64,000 nucleotides of DNA from the NCBI GenBank assembly GCA_958299035.1, contig CATQJL010000316.1:4738674-4802673 (forward strand), written 5' to 3'. The DNA comes from Cylicocyclus nassatus. Lineage: Eukaryota; Nematoda; Chromadorea; Rhabditida; Strongylidae. Of the stretch, positions 1-13,600 are shown piece by piece; position 1 is the first letter of the stretch, and each line of letters opens with the position of its first letter. Under the pieces are notes generated by a model. It had not been told where the DNA came from. It did no database searches and was given only the letters and a program-made list of their open reading frames with translations. Both the position numbers and the translations under genes were made by a program.

Positions 1-989
1 GTCAATCATACTAGCGGAACTCAAGCAGCACTAAGTTTTAATGTTCTGTTTATAATCTAAGTGTTTGGGTTTTCGATTTCTCATCTAAAGGATAGCATAG
101 ATATATGCGCTGGATTGTTTTGTCCCTTTACATGAAATCTATTTTCGGAAACTTCGTAACAGAGATGTTGCGCTGTAGGGGTCTCCCCGCCAAGCTTTCA
201 CAATGGCGCCGAAAGTAGCACTTCGGTATGACGCAAATGAGTCACGCTATTTACTCAGTTCTTCGATATAAGTGGCCTGCGTAATGAAGTTCGTCCTGGA
301 GTTAACTTATTGAAATCATTGGCAAATCCCTTCTTCGGTTTTTTTGTCTTAGTCATTGATTTGCAAAGCTCCCTTTGTATTCTACGACTTTTGACAGAAT
401 TTGTTTACACACGGATAGTACAGAATTTGGAATGTTTGCATTTCATATGTCCGCACAATGCTAAGTGCTTTGCCGAACCTACTATGGCTCATTCTACGGG
501 AAGCAATCGATTGCAAGTTGCTTTTTCGGCGGCTTCGTCTACTTTAGTGTCATTTTTGAGTGTGGTTCAGTTTTTTCCTCACTGCTGGTTGTGTAGTGCA
601 AACGCGTTTGTCCGTGATGCGCATCACCTCTATAGGAAGCGATTTTTCTCGCGCATCAACGGAGGTGGTGCCGGGTCTTCCGTATTTGCTCGTTGGCTGA
701 GCGGAGATATTTATCGCCCGTATTATCTTGGTATTTTGCATAGAGATCTTTTTCACTTTATGGGCTCTTTTACGACGGGAATTTTTTTTATAGAACTAGG
801 AGCTTATTGCCTGTCATCCTACGCCAATATTTCCTAGAACGCTTTGCTCACGCTGACTAGCAAGTCAATACTATGTCCAGCTTCATTCTATATGTTTCTC
901 TTTTTAAATTTGAGGATGAACTTGTGGATTACCTATGCAAGGTTCGCGACCTTTTTTACAAAAGCAATGGCATTTTCTGATTCTGCAAG
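1..989. other. Left edge, no gene assigned
   Basis: AT-rich sequence with several open but unconvincing frames. A + strand stretch at about 859-980 reads DELVDYLCKVRDLFYKSN and then hits a stop. It could be a further exon of whatever gene lies at 990-3218, but its donor is poor and I recognise no family. Confidence 0.3.
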
Positions 990-1290
990 CGACCACTTCC
1001 GCTTTACACCCCGACTTTATCACTACACTTTTCACTATGCGAAATGTGTATATGTGCACTCAAAGCCACGCACGTCGAATTCAATTATCTTCTACACATT
1101 CTGAAAGTCGCCGACGCGTCGTCGCTGCGTCGAATCGATCCACGCAAGCCGCAGCCATGGTCTGGTTTGATTCGCGTGCCGCTGGCGGCTGATGTGTTCG
1201 TCGCGCTCACGGATAAACATCTGCGACGATCGTCCTCATTTCAGACTCGACTACTCACTCATCCCCGGCTAGTTGTCACTAAGTATTTTG
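990..1290 (+). CDS. Exon-like segment, unknown protein (partial)
   Basis: A GC-richer open stretch follows a good acceptor (TTCTGCAAG before 990) and reads through segments such as HVEFNYLLHILKVADASSLR and PLAADVFVALTDKHLRR. Its composition and amphipathic look differ from the surrounding AT-rich DNA, which is why I list it. No clean donor could be fixed and no family was recognised. It may belong with the two exons at 2897-3218 as part of a + strand gene that enters the window from the left. It could also be chance. Confidence 0.25.
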
Positions 1291-1705
1291 CACTTTTGCG
1301 TCGTACTTCTATAAAGCTCTTCGATAGCTCCTTTTCTCAAGCATGTCCATCATTTTTTTCAAGAGCAAAACAGCGCTTCGATTGTGCACTAGTGTTTGCA
1401 GCAGATGAGCTGTTGTAACAGAACCTTATTTTAGTTTCCCATCGCGTGATTCCTATGAAATCTTTCTCTACAAGCAGTAATTATAAATTCCTCTTATCAG
1501 GGGTTTGCCCCAGTAATTTCACTTTCTGTCAACACCTCGCGTCAAATTAATAACTTCACCCGTTCACAGTTTTTGTTGTGGCTATAAGTGTGAAATGAAA
1601 TTTTTGTCGCATGCACGTTTTTTTTTCGAACTTTTCCACACAGTTCTGTAGTCGACAAGGTGTTTGATCGGTTAGTTCGCATATGTGTTCTCAACTTTTC
1701 AGATT

Positions 1706-1733
1706 CTGAAGAAGGCGAGTTCGCCGAAACGTC
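1706..1733 (+). ncRNA. Hammerhead-ribozyme-like motif, retroelement remnant
   Basis: The sequence holds CTGAAGA, then a GGCG/CGCC stem closed by AGTT, then GAAAC and GTC. This is the order of a hammerhead core (CUGANGA, stem II, GAAA, stem III, NUH), with one extra A before stem II. Such short hammerheads are known from Penelope-like retroelements and from related repeats across invertebrates. An AATAAA follows at about 1750. The element around it is not otherwise readable, and catalysis is inference. Confidence 0.35.
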
Positions 1734-2896
1734 AGTCTGTATATTGTGTAATAAATATGTGTACCAATCTTGAACATTGCTAAAGGAATCAACCAGAAGA
1801 TTCAAACCTTTGCGCATACATTTTCTACTTGATATATAGGCTCCCCTTGGCTTTCCTGCGCGTACTTCCTTTATTTCAGTTACTCTTTTTTTCTCTTATT
1901 TCGGAATTTTGAGATTATTTTCGTAATCATCTTCATCCACTGCATTTTCACAATCTCTCATTTTCTATCGATCACACTGTAAAACCGACAATTCGCAAAG
2001 TCGACCTCATCGACATGGCAAATAGAAAGCTAACTTAGAGCTCGGAAAGCCTGCTGTATGTATCGGACAAGTACCTCAGCGCACATGTTCAAAGTAAAGC
2101 GCTTGTTTTCACTATGTGTCAGTGTATCTAGAGTGTTTTTGCACTAGCATCAGACATATTTGCGAACGATCTTTTGTTGAGATTACGATTTGCGGCTGTC
2201 GCTGTCTAGTCTCAGTCTTTGTATTTTTCTCGGTGTTCTTGTTTTATGGCGCAAAAAAAGAAAAAAAAAGAGAAAAAGCGTGTGATCAGCATTGTTCTCT
2301 TGCTTGCAAGCTTTTTTTGTATCTGAGTCACGGAGGTGGAATCACTTTTCCTTTTTGGTACGGAGCTATTTCAATTTTGGCATCCATTGTAAAAATGCCA
2401 CTTCTCATCCACACTCCCCGAGTTACATGCCTTTTTATTGAACTTTCTTTGAGTGATCTATTTTTCCCTTCCGCAGTAGTTGTCACTTATGGTTTCCATG
2501 ATGGATGGACCATGTTCTTCCTTAATGATTCATATGCCTTTTTCGGGCCTTCTTGTTATGTTAATGGTTTTTATTGATTCTACCAACATCTATATATGTT
2601 CTCGCTATTGAAAATGTCTGAAGTGTCTGAAAATGTCTATCACGTCTCACTCTTTTCTTTTCCCCTTCGCATACATGAGAAGTCATTCACTCTGATGTGA
2701 TTTGTTTGATGCCTCACGTGAATCTGCAAAAATTCTCAACGATTATCGGGGATCTTGTCCCTGCCGGGTTCAACTCGATAACACGTGCTCGAAAATGTCT
2801 TTTCTCCTTACACGTGTTCTGAAAGAATAACTCGATTCTAATCTATTCAGACATATCTTTCAGAGTAACCGGGAAAAGGTCGTGGGCGTCGCGTAG
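1734..2896. other. No gene seen
   Basis: AT-rich with poly-T runs and long but low-complexity open frames (about 2116-2577 on +). I see no motif, splice structure or repeat that supports a gene. Confidence 0.4.
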
Positions 2897-3218
2897 TGTG
2901 GTATATTTCGAGAAACAGTACGCGAAAAGTGTGAAGAACACCTAAACGCCGTCGCTGTTCTCGAAAACGCCATAATGTTGACGCTACTGGAGCCACCCGG
3001 TGCGAAGCGCGTACAAGCGCTCGCAAATCGTTCCGCGCAGCATCTTCTCAGGCTCAGTAAGTTTTCTTCCATAGAGGTATTCAATAATTAGTGAATTTTT
3101 TCTTGCTCATGGAAGTCATGTTGTTACTCTTGCAGATCCAGAAGATGAAGAATACTTCGATGCGGCCGACTACGACACTTCCAATGAAGTTATCACTAGC
3201 GACCACACCATCACTCGC
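2897..3218 (+). CDS. Two spliced exons with an acidic EDEEYFDA motif, unknown gene (partial)
   Basis: Exon a (about 2897-3056) reads EKCEEHLNAVAVLENAIM and ends in phase 1 at a consensus GTAAGT. Exon b (3136-3218) follows a TTGCAG acceptor, completes the split Asn codon and reads PEDEEYFDAADYDTSNEVIT, ending in phase 0 at GTTAGT. The matched phases and GC content support real exons. An acidic (D/E)EEFFDA-type segment is typical of the linker in OSBP-related and CERT lipid-transfer proteins, but no ORD or START domain follows in the window. An in-frame TAG at 2894 means exon a starts after it or the copy is damaged. Phase 0 also matches the first Patched exon at 4632, so these could be 5' Patched exons instead. 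Confidence 0.4.
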
Positions 3219-3239
3219 GTTAGTTTTCATTCCTAATTC

Positions 3240-3973
3240 CTCTAAGGGCCGCATGCACTAACATTTCTGCTGGGGAGGGGATCGCAGCTTCAGAAGAAAG
3301 CTTCATATCCTGAAGCTCCGGATATCTGGATTTCACGCTGTCTACCTGTCCGTAAGTACTCCCACCATCCTTCACTATGAACATACTGAGCAGAAGCGAG
3401 AAGCTGTACAAGCCGCATTTCCCAGCTTTTTGTAGGATCCCCTGATGATCCCTGGGGGACGAACATCTATTCTTCAAAGTCATTTTTCTTTCTCCGAAGT
3501 TAACGAAAACCTTCCAAAGTTATACTGAACATCTAACACAACAGTGCTAAGCATGTTGCTGATGAGAACAAATGAATTTTTGAAACATCGAATTTTTCGG
3601 TATACCCCAAATTTCGACCTGTGGATCATCGAAAATTTCATGACTTCAAAACATCATTTGTTCATATCAGCAACATGCTTAGCACTGTTGGGTTAGATAA
3701 TCTGCACAACTTTGGGAGTTTTTCCTTAACTTCAGAGAAAGAAAAATGACTTTAGAGAAAAGCGCCGGGGATCATCAGGGATCATACAAAAGCTGGAAAA
3801 TGCGGTTTGTACAGCTTCTCGCTCCTGTTCAACATGTTCATAGTGAAGGATAGTAAGAATACTTTCGGATAGGTACAGAACGTGAAATCCAAGTATCTGG
3901 AGTTTCGAAATATGAAGCTTTCTTTTAAGCTGCGATCCCCTCCCCGCGGCCATGTTAGTGCATGCGGCCCTAA
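3240..3973. repeat. Fold-back (long inverted repeat) element
   Basis: Two arms of about 350 bp, inverted and roughly 85-90% alike by eye, are separated by only about 25 bp near 3600-3625. The outer ends read TAAGGGCCGCATGCACTAAC and its inverse complement near 3950-3972. The arms contain no coding sequence. It lies just right of the exon at 3218 and could fold as a single large hairpin if transcribed. Confidence 0.8.
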
Positions 3974-4631
3974 GAACAAACCTCACATACATAAATCAGT
4001 ATTTAGTTTTTACTCTTTGGTTTTGCAATCTTGCCTTTGCACCTTATTATTGGCTGTTCTTTTTTTCATTGATATTCTTTATTGTTGTTTGCTCCGAGTG
4101 CGGCATAAATCCAGCTAGAATGATGCCTCCATTATTGTTTTGACTGTCACATGCTCATTATCTGCGATAATCTTCCAAGCGCAATGGTTTGCTTGATAAA
4201 ATAGTTGCCAGCTGGCAACCGGAATGTAAACATCAAGTTGACATGATAACCCTACGTGCGCCTTGAGCAAACGAAGTTCTGGCGGGGCATATAGAAAGTT
4301 TGATCGTCATTTATCTTTCATCTGCAGTGGAAATACTGAAAATGTCATTAATCTGTCAGTCTCGGAAACATCAGTCATAATGCATAATCTCTTGTAAATG
4401 GATCTGTCACAGATGAGCGTGGCGATCTGTGTTTTTTTCCACAAAATTTTCCCTATGACTGATAACAGAACAGCTGATTGTGCATCATCTGCGGTCGCGT
4501 GAGCGGCAACGATTTGAGCTCTTGACTTTGCATAATGCGACGCAGAAAATGATGAATTAGCTCCACTTTAGCAATGGCGCCATAGAACGTTATCATAAGC
4601 ACTGAGATTCAATTGAGAAAATCCACTTTAG
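3974..4631. other. No gene seen, possible 5' region of Patched
   Basis: AT-rich, with no clear promoter element. A start codon for the Patched gene was not found here, so its first coding exon may be farther left. Confidence 0.4.
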
Positions 4632-7600
4632 TTCTTGGACAAGCATCTGGTGTGGAAATCTAGCTCGGATGACTACAATGATCGCTGGAAGCGCGAATTT
4701 CTTAAGCGACCATCGTGGTGTGACGCAGATCTTTGCTTGCAGCAAATAAAAAGGGTGAGTTTCAATATCTTTGTTTATGTCTTTTTTCCTATTTTTTTCA
4801 TGATAATTATCTTGACAAATTCGTTGCGGAGTTAGCGTGTCTCAATCGGAATTTTTTATGAGTTTTGTTCTTCTTACATCCCTACACAGCATCATGTCAA
4901 TTCTACCTCTAATTGAAAATTTTCTTTGCCAATTTTTGGACATCGGCCTATCATCTGTTACATTATTACCTGCCGATAGCGAGGAGGGAGTGAGTAGTTG
5001 ATGCAATTGCTAATGAATGCCGCAGAATACTAAACCTGACTGGCAGGTGGCTGGAGCGAATTTGAATATATGCAACGGCAACGTGTCGGTTATGGTAATA
5101 TGATGCGATAGCTATGATGATAGTGTGCAAGGGTACGAATGTCTGCCTATTGGGAAAATCGAGGGTTGATGTGGCAGTTTAGCTGTTTGCTTTCAGTCTA
5201 TTCTGAACATCACATAGACAGAAATCTATTTTTGCGGTAGTATTGTTCCTGCCAGTATCCGTTAATTAGCAGGAATGAGTACAGCATACGCATAAAGTTG
5301 CACAGTCTATCAAAAGTGGTCATATCGTCGCTAGTATGTTGATGGTTACTATAACTTGCACTCTGTTCTATGTTTTTGTTTAGCTCGTCACGTTGTTTCA
5401 TTGTTTTGACTTTCTCCAGACGGCTTTGAGTGCTATAGTAGATGTTGCCTTGAGTTTCCGTTCGTAGCTTGAAATACGAGACGAGTCGTATAGTTCTGTG
5501 GGAGAATAGAAGGAGTTTGCCTTAGTTATTCCTCGTAATTACATGGTGATATATCTTTTAGAAAGCCATAGTTGATTTTTACATGTTGAGAAAAGTCGCA
5601 AACCTTTCCAAAGTGTTGCTTGGTGAGTGGCATGTTGAGGGTTGCGACGGAACATCTGCACGTAAGTGTCGGCTTAGCTCTATTTTGCTCAAATATCCAA
5701 AGCTTTATTCGCTCTTCACCATTTTACGATTTCGCTGGATGTGTTCGCGAAGTATGAGTGGGTAGTTTTGGGAAAACAGCAATAACAACTGTCTCCTATC
5801 TACACGTGACGGGCAGCTCCGCTGTAGGAGGGCTTGGAAGCATCATGGTAGCGACTACCTGTCTTACAAATAGATGTTAGAAAGGCATTAAGAGATTTGA
5901 TTTGAATGGAATCTTGACTGTTGGTAAGGAAAAAACTCCGGATTTTGGCATGAATTTTTAAACTTTTTATCAACTGTGCCCTCCAGCATTTGAGATATTC
6001 GCACTGGGTAATTTCGCGCCGTTTTGCTGACACTACTCCTCCCCCCTTTCCTCATCGCAGCGTAAAGTGCATTCTCTTTGCACTCAGCCGCATTGCAACA
6101 TGATGTTCTGTTTGATGCGAAAAGAGAAGTGTGCATCCACGTATTCTCGAGAGAAATGTCGCATTTCTCGCACTTCAACGAGCGCACATAAGCGGACATA
6201 ACAGATGAATGCGAGGAATCCGGCATTTTTATGTTGAACAATTAAAGTGAAAGCCGTCTGATTGTTTCCAGTGGGTTAAGAATGGATCGGAGAGGCAATA
6301 GCGCCGCTAACTATCTGGATAAGGGTAGCAGTATCGCTTCTCGGACTTCTGATTGAGAACAAAGTTTATTAAGTTCAATTTCGAGCGCTCGTTTGCAATT
6401 CAAAGTCTAAAGACGATGCGGATAGCTAAATGTGCGCTAGGGAGATTTCTTGCAAATCTCAGATTTTGCGAAGCTTGTATTGCTTTCGATTCGTAATCAG
6501 CTCATGATATACTATCGGAAAAGGAAAAAGGAGAAAGTGATATTAGGAGTGAAGTGGCCAGAACACATGTTCGCATCGGTTCTGTACGCTTTTGACGGGC
6601 ATTCTGTGTCCTTTTTTTTGGCGTGAGAGATATCTTTTCTGTCAGTGTATCTTTTTTACCTTCCGCGCATGTTCGTCCATGCTCATCAAATCAGAGCTTT
6701 CCTTTCCTCGTCCCTGTCTTTTTGAGACTGCAGCTTGTTGCGGGGGATTTACATAGAGTGAATGTTGGCAAGTCACTCGAAATGCAAATCTAATTGCATC
6801 GCATGACTTTCTACTGGCGAAGTCATGCGATGCAGTTATCATCACCCCGCAATTACTTCGAAATCTAGCTGCACCCTACATTTGGTTTGATTAGTGTGGC
6901 CTGCTAAGGATATTAGTGAGGAAGTTGTCATAGCGACTTGCGAGATGACGTACCAAATGCTCTTGAAATTCATCTCAGCTAATTGAAGTCGCTTGATGTG
7001 CAAAGGACATATGAGTTTATGCTTTAACAAAGATATACTGTTCTCACAATCTAAAATAGGTATTTCATGAGATTCATTCATTGCGGCCCATCGAACTAGG
7101 TAAAACGACACATCTGCCTGTAATTGCCGCAGCGAATGTGTTTTATGTGTTTCGCCGGTTCAGGTTTAACGACGGTAGCTAGAAGTTGAGACAAAAACCA
7201 TGAAGTGCAGCAGATGACTCACCTTCCATAAGGAAGAAGGAAAGGGGACAGTTAACTCGGTTTCTAACTCCATTTTGATTGCTGTCGGGTTGCCTAGATA
7301 TCTCACCGTAACTGAGGGAGATATGAAACTACCGTTTAGTGAAATAGATAAGGAGAAAATTGCAGGTGTGAAGGGCTGTGATTGCATACATGTGTCTTTA
7401 TGACAGAGTTGTGTGTCTCCAGAGTCGCTATCAATTTTATATCTGCTGTCAGCAGAGCTAGCCCCCCACACCGCAAGCCGACTGCAAAATGAAAAATGTC
7501 CAGTCGCTGCATTCGGTTGGCTTTTGATGAATGAATCAGGAAAAAGCGAGAAGACCCATCACTTATAGGATCGTGGCGTTTTATTGAGATTAAAGACTAC

Positions 7601-10600
7601 GTTCGCATATAACACCTTGCGTAGAAAACACCTGACGCTTGTGGGGTGTCGTTTAACGTATGTAGATATTCGCGATATCTTAGTGCTAGCGAAATAAAGG
7701 GAAAGGAATAAGCGAGGGACAGTTTTTGAGGCTCAATTTTTATTATGAGTTGTTCGAAGATTTTGCTATCATCTTTTTTAGGGAAAGGCGAATGGCAACA
7801 AAAGAGCTTTGTATATGCGAAGTTTCATCCAGAAATCTTTGTTCTCACTGGGAAATTTCGTACATGACAATGCAGCTTCGGTTATCATCACCGTACTGGT
7901 CCTCTATTCCATATGTTGCTACGGACTACAGTTTGTTCGTATTGAAACAGACATAGTGAAGCTGTGGGTAGCAAGTAAGTTTTAATTAAACAAGTTCACT
8001 TCTTATAATGTGCCATTGAAAATTATAGAAGGAGGACGACTGGATGAAGAGCTCAACTTTCTGTCGAGCATACAAGCTACTATGAATAACAACGATTCGA
8101 GAGGGGGAAGCGAGATTGTTCGAGAAAATGGACTTGGTGGAGGTTATCAAGTGGTGATTCAAACTCCAGAATATCCTGGTCAGAATATCTTGGACCGGGA
8201 TCCGCTGCTGAAGCATGTGGACACTATGACGGAGATCGCTAACTTCAGCATTGAATTGCACAACGTGTGAGTACAAATCTCGCTTTTTTTATTCACATCT
8301 GAACTTTGTCGCTTGGGTTCACCTCAATTATTTTCACGAAAAATGAGATCTTTTTCTTGTGAATGATTCTAGCCGCATCCAAATGGCCTTAGTGCATCAA
8401 TAACTAGCATTTTTTTGCGACACAATTCGAAGCAGTGAAACGTGACAGTTTTTAACCCTTGTTTAAATTCCTCCATATGTGGATGGCTCCAAGGTTACAG
8501 AAAACTGGCTCTCTGTTGTGTACGCAAAAAATGTCATCGACACTTGACATTTTGAGAAGTAATAGCATCGCCGGTTGAATCCTGCATAGCGTATGAGGGG
8601 TATACATCTTAGCAGGGGTTTGCTTGACTGTCAAGCTTTCTAGTGGAGTAAAAACTCAGACTTCACAAGTGTTTTTTGGGAAATTATGTTTGGTGTTTTT
8701 TCTTGTATCAGAAAATGTTTTTTCAAGGCGCTTAAAGCGCTTTATGAAGTAACAGTCTATTCAGTTGTCACTGTTGTCTTGGAAAACTCGACATCTTGCA
8801 TATGAATCACCTGACCGAAACATTGACATTTAGTTGGAAGTTTACATTTGCGCGTGATTGTTTCTGCATTGGGGGTGACAAGCCCGATGAGGCATATAAT
8901 AGGAATGTATGCGCATGGTACTTTCAAGGGACTATAGGATGTTTTCGGGGTGATTAGATAAAGTTAAATCGATGGAGGAGGCTTTGAGAATTAATTTTTC
9001 AGAACTTGGTCCTTGTCTGACATCTGCTTCAAACCAGCCCCACCTCAGCTGGAGGGTATAGCTGCAGAAATGGCAGATGTGATTGAAAGAATTGTGCCTT
9101 GCATTTGGATAACACCAATCGACTGCTTTTGGGAAGGCTCAAAAGCTCTCGGCCCGCATCCACCCATAGAGACGAAGTGAGTTGTCTTATGTATAACCCC
9201 ATAGAACAGTGAATACATACTGCTTTCCAGAGATCTGTCATTGTTGGCGTGGTTGAAGTCAATTCCAAATAGAAAATACATTCAGTGGAATGATTTTGAT
9301 CCAATGGATGTCATCAATGAAATCCATCGCATGTTCAACCTAGGATCGCATCACACCTTTTTTGAGAGGGTTTGTCAAACTTCTAATTTCAATGCCAAAA
9401 AGCTGCACTATCAGTTTTAGGCTGGTCTTGGGCATGGTTATCTCGATAGACCATGCATGAATCCACTAGATCCAGAATGCCCTAAGCTATCGCCAAATTA
9501 CTATGATGTTTGTCCGATGCTTGGAAAGTTTCGTGAATATGCTGATAATAACAATATCACCCTAGTACCAGACGATTTTTCAAAGGATGTTTATGAATTT
9601 GATTTGTTCTCAATCTTTAGTGAGTTTTGCTGTCTCCTTTTTCAGCTCTCAACTACAACAGAATCAAATAGATTGCTTTAGGTAGGGGAGGAAGCAAACG
9701 GAGAAAGAGAGACACAGAAGAGGTTGAGCTTGATCCTGCAACGAATGTTCCGGTGCCTATAAACCCAGAAATACTTGCAGCACAGGACGCTGAACGAAAA
9801 GCTGAGGAAGAGAAAGCTGCTGAAGGTAATCCGTTAAATGAGCTCTTTGCTTTCTCATACAAGTCTGTTTTCAGATTGCAAACACTATAGGGGGCCAATG
9901 ATGCGGTGGATGTTCGCCAATCCAGACAAATGGGCAGAGTTTCTTCACGAGGTATCTTTTGGGATTAACGAGTTCAAATGCCTTTCTTCTTACCCATGTC
10001 CCATTTCAGAAGGAGTATCCTCATTTTCCCGATTACGCTCACATCATGTCGGGTGGTTGCCCTGGTTTCGCAGCGGGAGTTCTCCACTGGCCGGAAGATA
10101 TGATACTCGGAGGGGTTAAGCGTCCTAGCAAAGGGGCTGATATGCAGTCAGCAGACGCGCTACAGAGTGTATTCTTGGTAGCGAGCCCAAACGATGTTTA
10201 TCTGAGGTTTAAGCAAAAAGTGAGTATCGATAATTTGAGAAGTTTGTGATCCACAACCATTATATGTAGGGTAACCGTCCGTTGGCTAAGCCTGAGTTAG
10301 ACCAAAGTCAGTGGACTGAGAAATTTGCTGAAGAAGTGATACAGCAGTGGCAACGTAATTTTACACAAATGCTCTACAAGCACAAAGCAAATTTCGACGA
10401 GCAGGTTAGTAGCTGTGAATTGCTAGAGTTTCTACGTCGAAAGTTCCATCTGCAGGGTCTTGAACGGCGCACAATTCACCCACTCGCTTCCACATCTATT
10501 GCTGATATGTTAGAGGAATTCTGTCAGTTTAATTACAAAATTATCTTTGTTGGATATGGGCTGATGGTGAGGACTATATTAAAAGTGAAGTCGTTCACTA

Positions 10601-13600
10601 ATCTGTGTTTTCAGCTTGTGTATGCAATTTTCACTCAAATGAAAAGAGATGGCTGTCTTCCTTCGTCTCAGTCTTGTATGGGACTTGCATTTGCTGGTGT
10701 TATTACTGTAACTTTTGCTTCTATCTCTGGATTAGGCTTAGCGACCTGGTTTGGCATCGAGTTCAATGCAGCAACTACGCAAGTAAGTTTAATCTCGCAT
10801 TTATCTCGTTCGCTCTTGTTGCTAATATCTGTTCTGTCCTTTCATGGGTATCTTACACTGTATCTTTGCAGATTGTTCCTTTTCTTACACTTGGTATCGG
10901 TGTCGATAATATGTTTATGTTACTGCACAATTATCACGGTATCATGTCGTTAACTGATCAACATGAAATTGGCATTCTGATGCGCGAGACTGGAATGTCA
11001 ATCTTATGCACCTCGACAAATAATATTCTGTCGTTTTTGGCAGGTACTTTAGTTTACCAAACTCACTTTATTAGGATTGGTCGCACTGTCTTTTTTTCGA
11101 ACAAGTGAGACGTTTCAGGTACAATGTTGCCCATTCCGGCACTGCGTTCATTTTGTGCGCAGAGCACAATTCTACTTACTTTTAACTTCATTGCCATTCT
11201 CACTTTATATCCTGTGAGTATTTTCAACTTGCTGTTAAGAAATAAATTGAATCACGCTCATTATAGGCATTGATCTCCATAGATCTCCGACGTCGCAAAG
11301 CGGGTATGCGTGACGTATTCTGCTGCCTTCGTGGTGAAGCCAGGCAAGAATCCTATTCCATGATCACGAAACCTCATTACCAGGTAGTTTCATTATTCGT
11401 GATAGTTAGAAGTGAAGAGTTGTTTTTTTTTTCAGGAAAAACGTACCATTGGCGATCCTATGCCGCGAATTATGTCATATAAAGAAATGGAGGAAGAACC
11501 AGAGCCAGAACCATTTTCACTCCATTATGTATTGCGAAAGTATTACATACCTTTTATCAACAAAAAATGGACCAAGGTAAGATTTTTGGGAGTTCACCAT
11601 AAAGTGTATATAATGGTAGTTGTTTTAGATTGTTGTCATTAGCGGTTCTATAGTATTGCTCATACTCTCTTTCATTGGAATGCAACGAGGTGCAATAGGA
11701 CTGGAGCTGAGCGACGTCTTACCGGAACATACCGCACCTGCCAAGTTCCTTCAAGCTCGAGATAAATACTTTAGGTAAGCTTTCCAGGAGCTTTGAAAAT
11801 TTTTTAACTACTTACAATCACTCTTTTTCTTCAATTATCAGTCAGTTCGTTTCTGTTATCGTGTTGTGTACCGTGCATACACATGCATGTACCGTGTTCA
11901 TCATTGACATCTTTACCTTCTTCACGTCAAGTAGCGCTCGCTTACTATCTTCATCTTTTCAGTTTCTATCCTATGTTTGCTGTGATCAAAGGCCCCAACA
12001 TCGACTACGCCCGACAGCAGCATCAGATTGATAACTACAGAAATGCGATAGGTTTGTGCGGCTCCTTTATTTGTCATAGGTTAAAAAATTTTCGCAGTAC
12101 TAATATGCGTACGTCACTGGATAATTGATTGTTGGATATCTCGAATGTCTTCTGAAATTTTTTTCGATTATTCATACCAAATGTGAATATTTACCGAAAA
12201 CATCGTTTATAGGTTCTTCCAAGTTTGTAATCAAAAGTAACTCTGGAGAACCATCCGAGAAATATTGGCTGGGAATGATGAGAGATTGGCTAGCCAGTCT
12301 TCAAAATGCTTACGATAATGAGATGGCGTTAGGAAAGTGAGTTTTCTTTCTGCTCCTTTAGAAATAAAATATTTTTTATTCACATATAAATGCGCATGAT
12401 TTTGAGGTTCAACTTGACTGATGGTGAGTTGAAGGGCAATGTCAGCGAAGATGCGTTAATAGCCCATCGTCTGATCTGTAGCGTCGGAAATAAATATCAA
12501 TGCGAAGGAAGAGTATGTTATGCTTTTCTCAAGTTGTATTGAGTGCTAACAATGAAAACTTTACCTCCGTATTTTTTAGGTTGGTAAAGTGCGATTAGTC
12601 GATGGTTTGGGCACAATCAATCCGGATGGTTTCTATAATTATCTGACAGCTTGGTTCAATCAAGATAACATGATGTAAGTCGCACGAGAAAAACTGTTAG
12701 CACGTTACGCCAAATTAAGGTTTTGCATTGAATTAAATTCAAGGTACTACGTATCTCAAGCATCGTTCTATCCAACACCCCCAAAATGGTCAATAACTGA
12801 CAAGAAAGCACCATTACTAGTACCACCTGCCGAACCGTTAGCTTATTCACAGATTCCATTCTATCTTACCGGACTCACGGATACAGCAGTAATTGTAGAG
12901 ATGATCAAGGTATGTTTGCTTGCGAATTGTTCAACTTTTCGCTTAAACGAAGTTTATATTTTCAGGAAATCCGATCTACTTGCGATTACTTTGTAGATAA
13001 TGGTTTACCGAATTTCCCTCAAGGTATAGCGTTCACTTTTTGGGAACAGTATCTCCATTTGACCTACAACCTTTTGACGGTAAGTTTTGTGAATGTTCAG
13101 GTTTTGTATGTGCTTGAAGTGCATTTTCAGGCAATCGTTCTCATTGCTTGTGCTGTATTCGTGGTCATCTCGATCCTACTGTTCAATCCTTGGGCAGCCT
13201 TTAATGTGCTGATGATTCTTATTGGTATGTTTACCCTTTTTGCAAGCGATTCCCTTTTTCAAATGTTAACGTTTAGTGATGACCGTTGAACTTGCCGGAT
13301 TCATGGGCTGGGCAGCTGTGAAGATGAATCCTGTGTCGGCGGTGACACTGATCACTGCAGTAGGCATTGGCGTCGAATTCACTGCGCACGTCGTGTTAGC
13401 TTATCTGACATCTTTGGGCACGAGGTACGTTGAACATGCGCTTTCCCTAGATACTTAAGGAACTGATATTATAGAGCTGAAAGAACTTCTAACGCCATAG
13501 ATCGGGTATTCGTCCCTGTAATTCACGGAGCACTGTCAACATTATTAGGCATTCTTATGCTTGGATTTTCGGAGTTTGAGTGAGTGTCTAGCCTCGCCTT

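Noticed and set aside
7726..7956. Open + frame of 76 codons
   Set aside because: It is a shadow of the true Patched exon 7782-7974, which is read in another frame (GKANGNKRALYMRSF).
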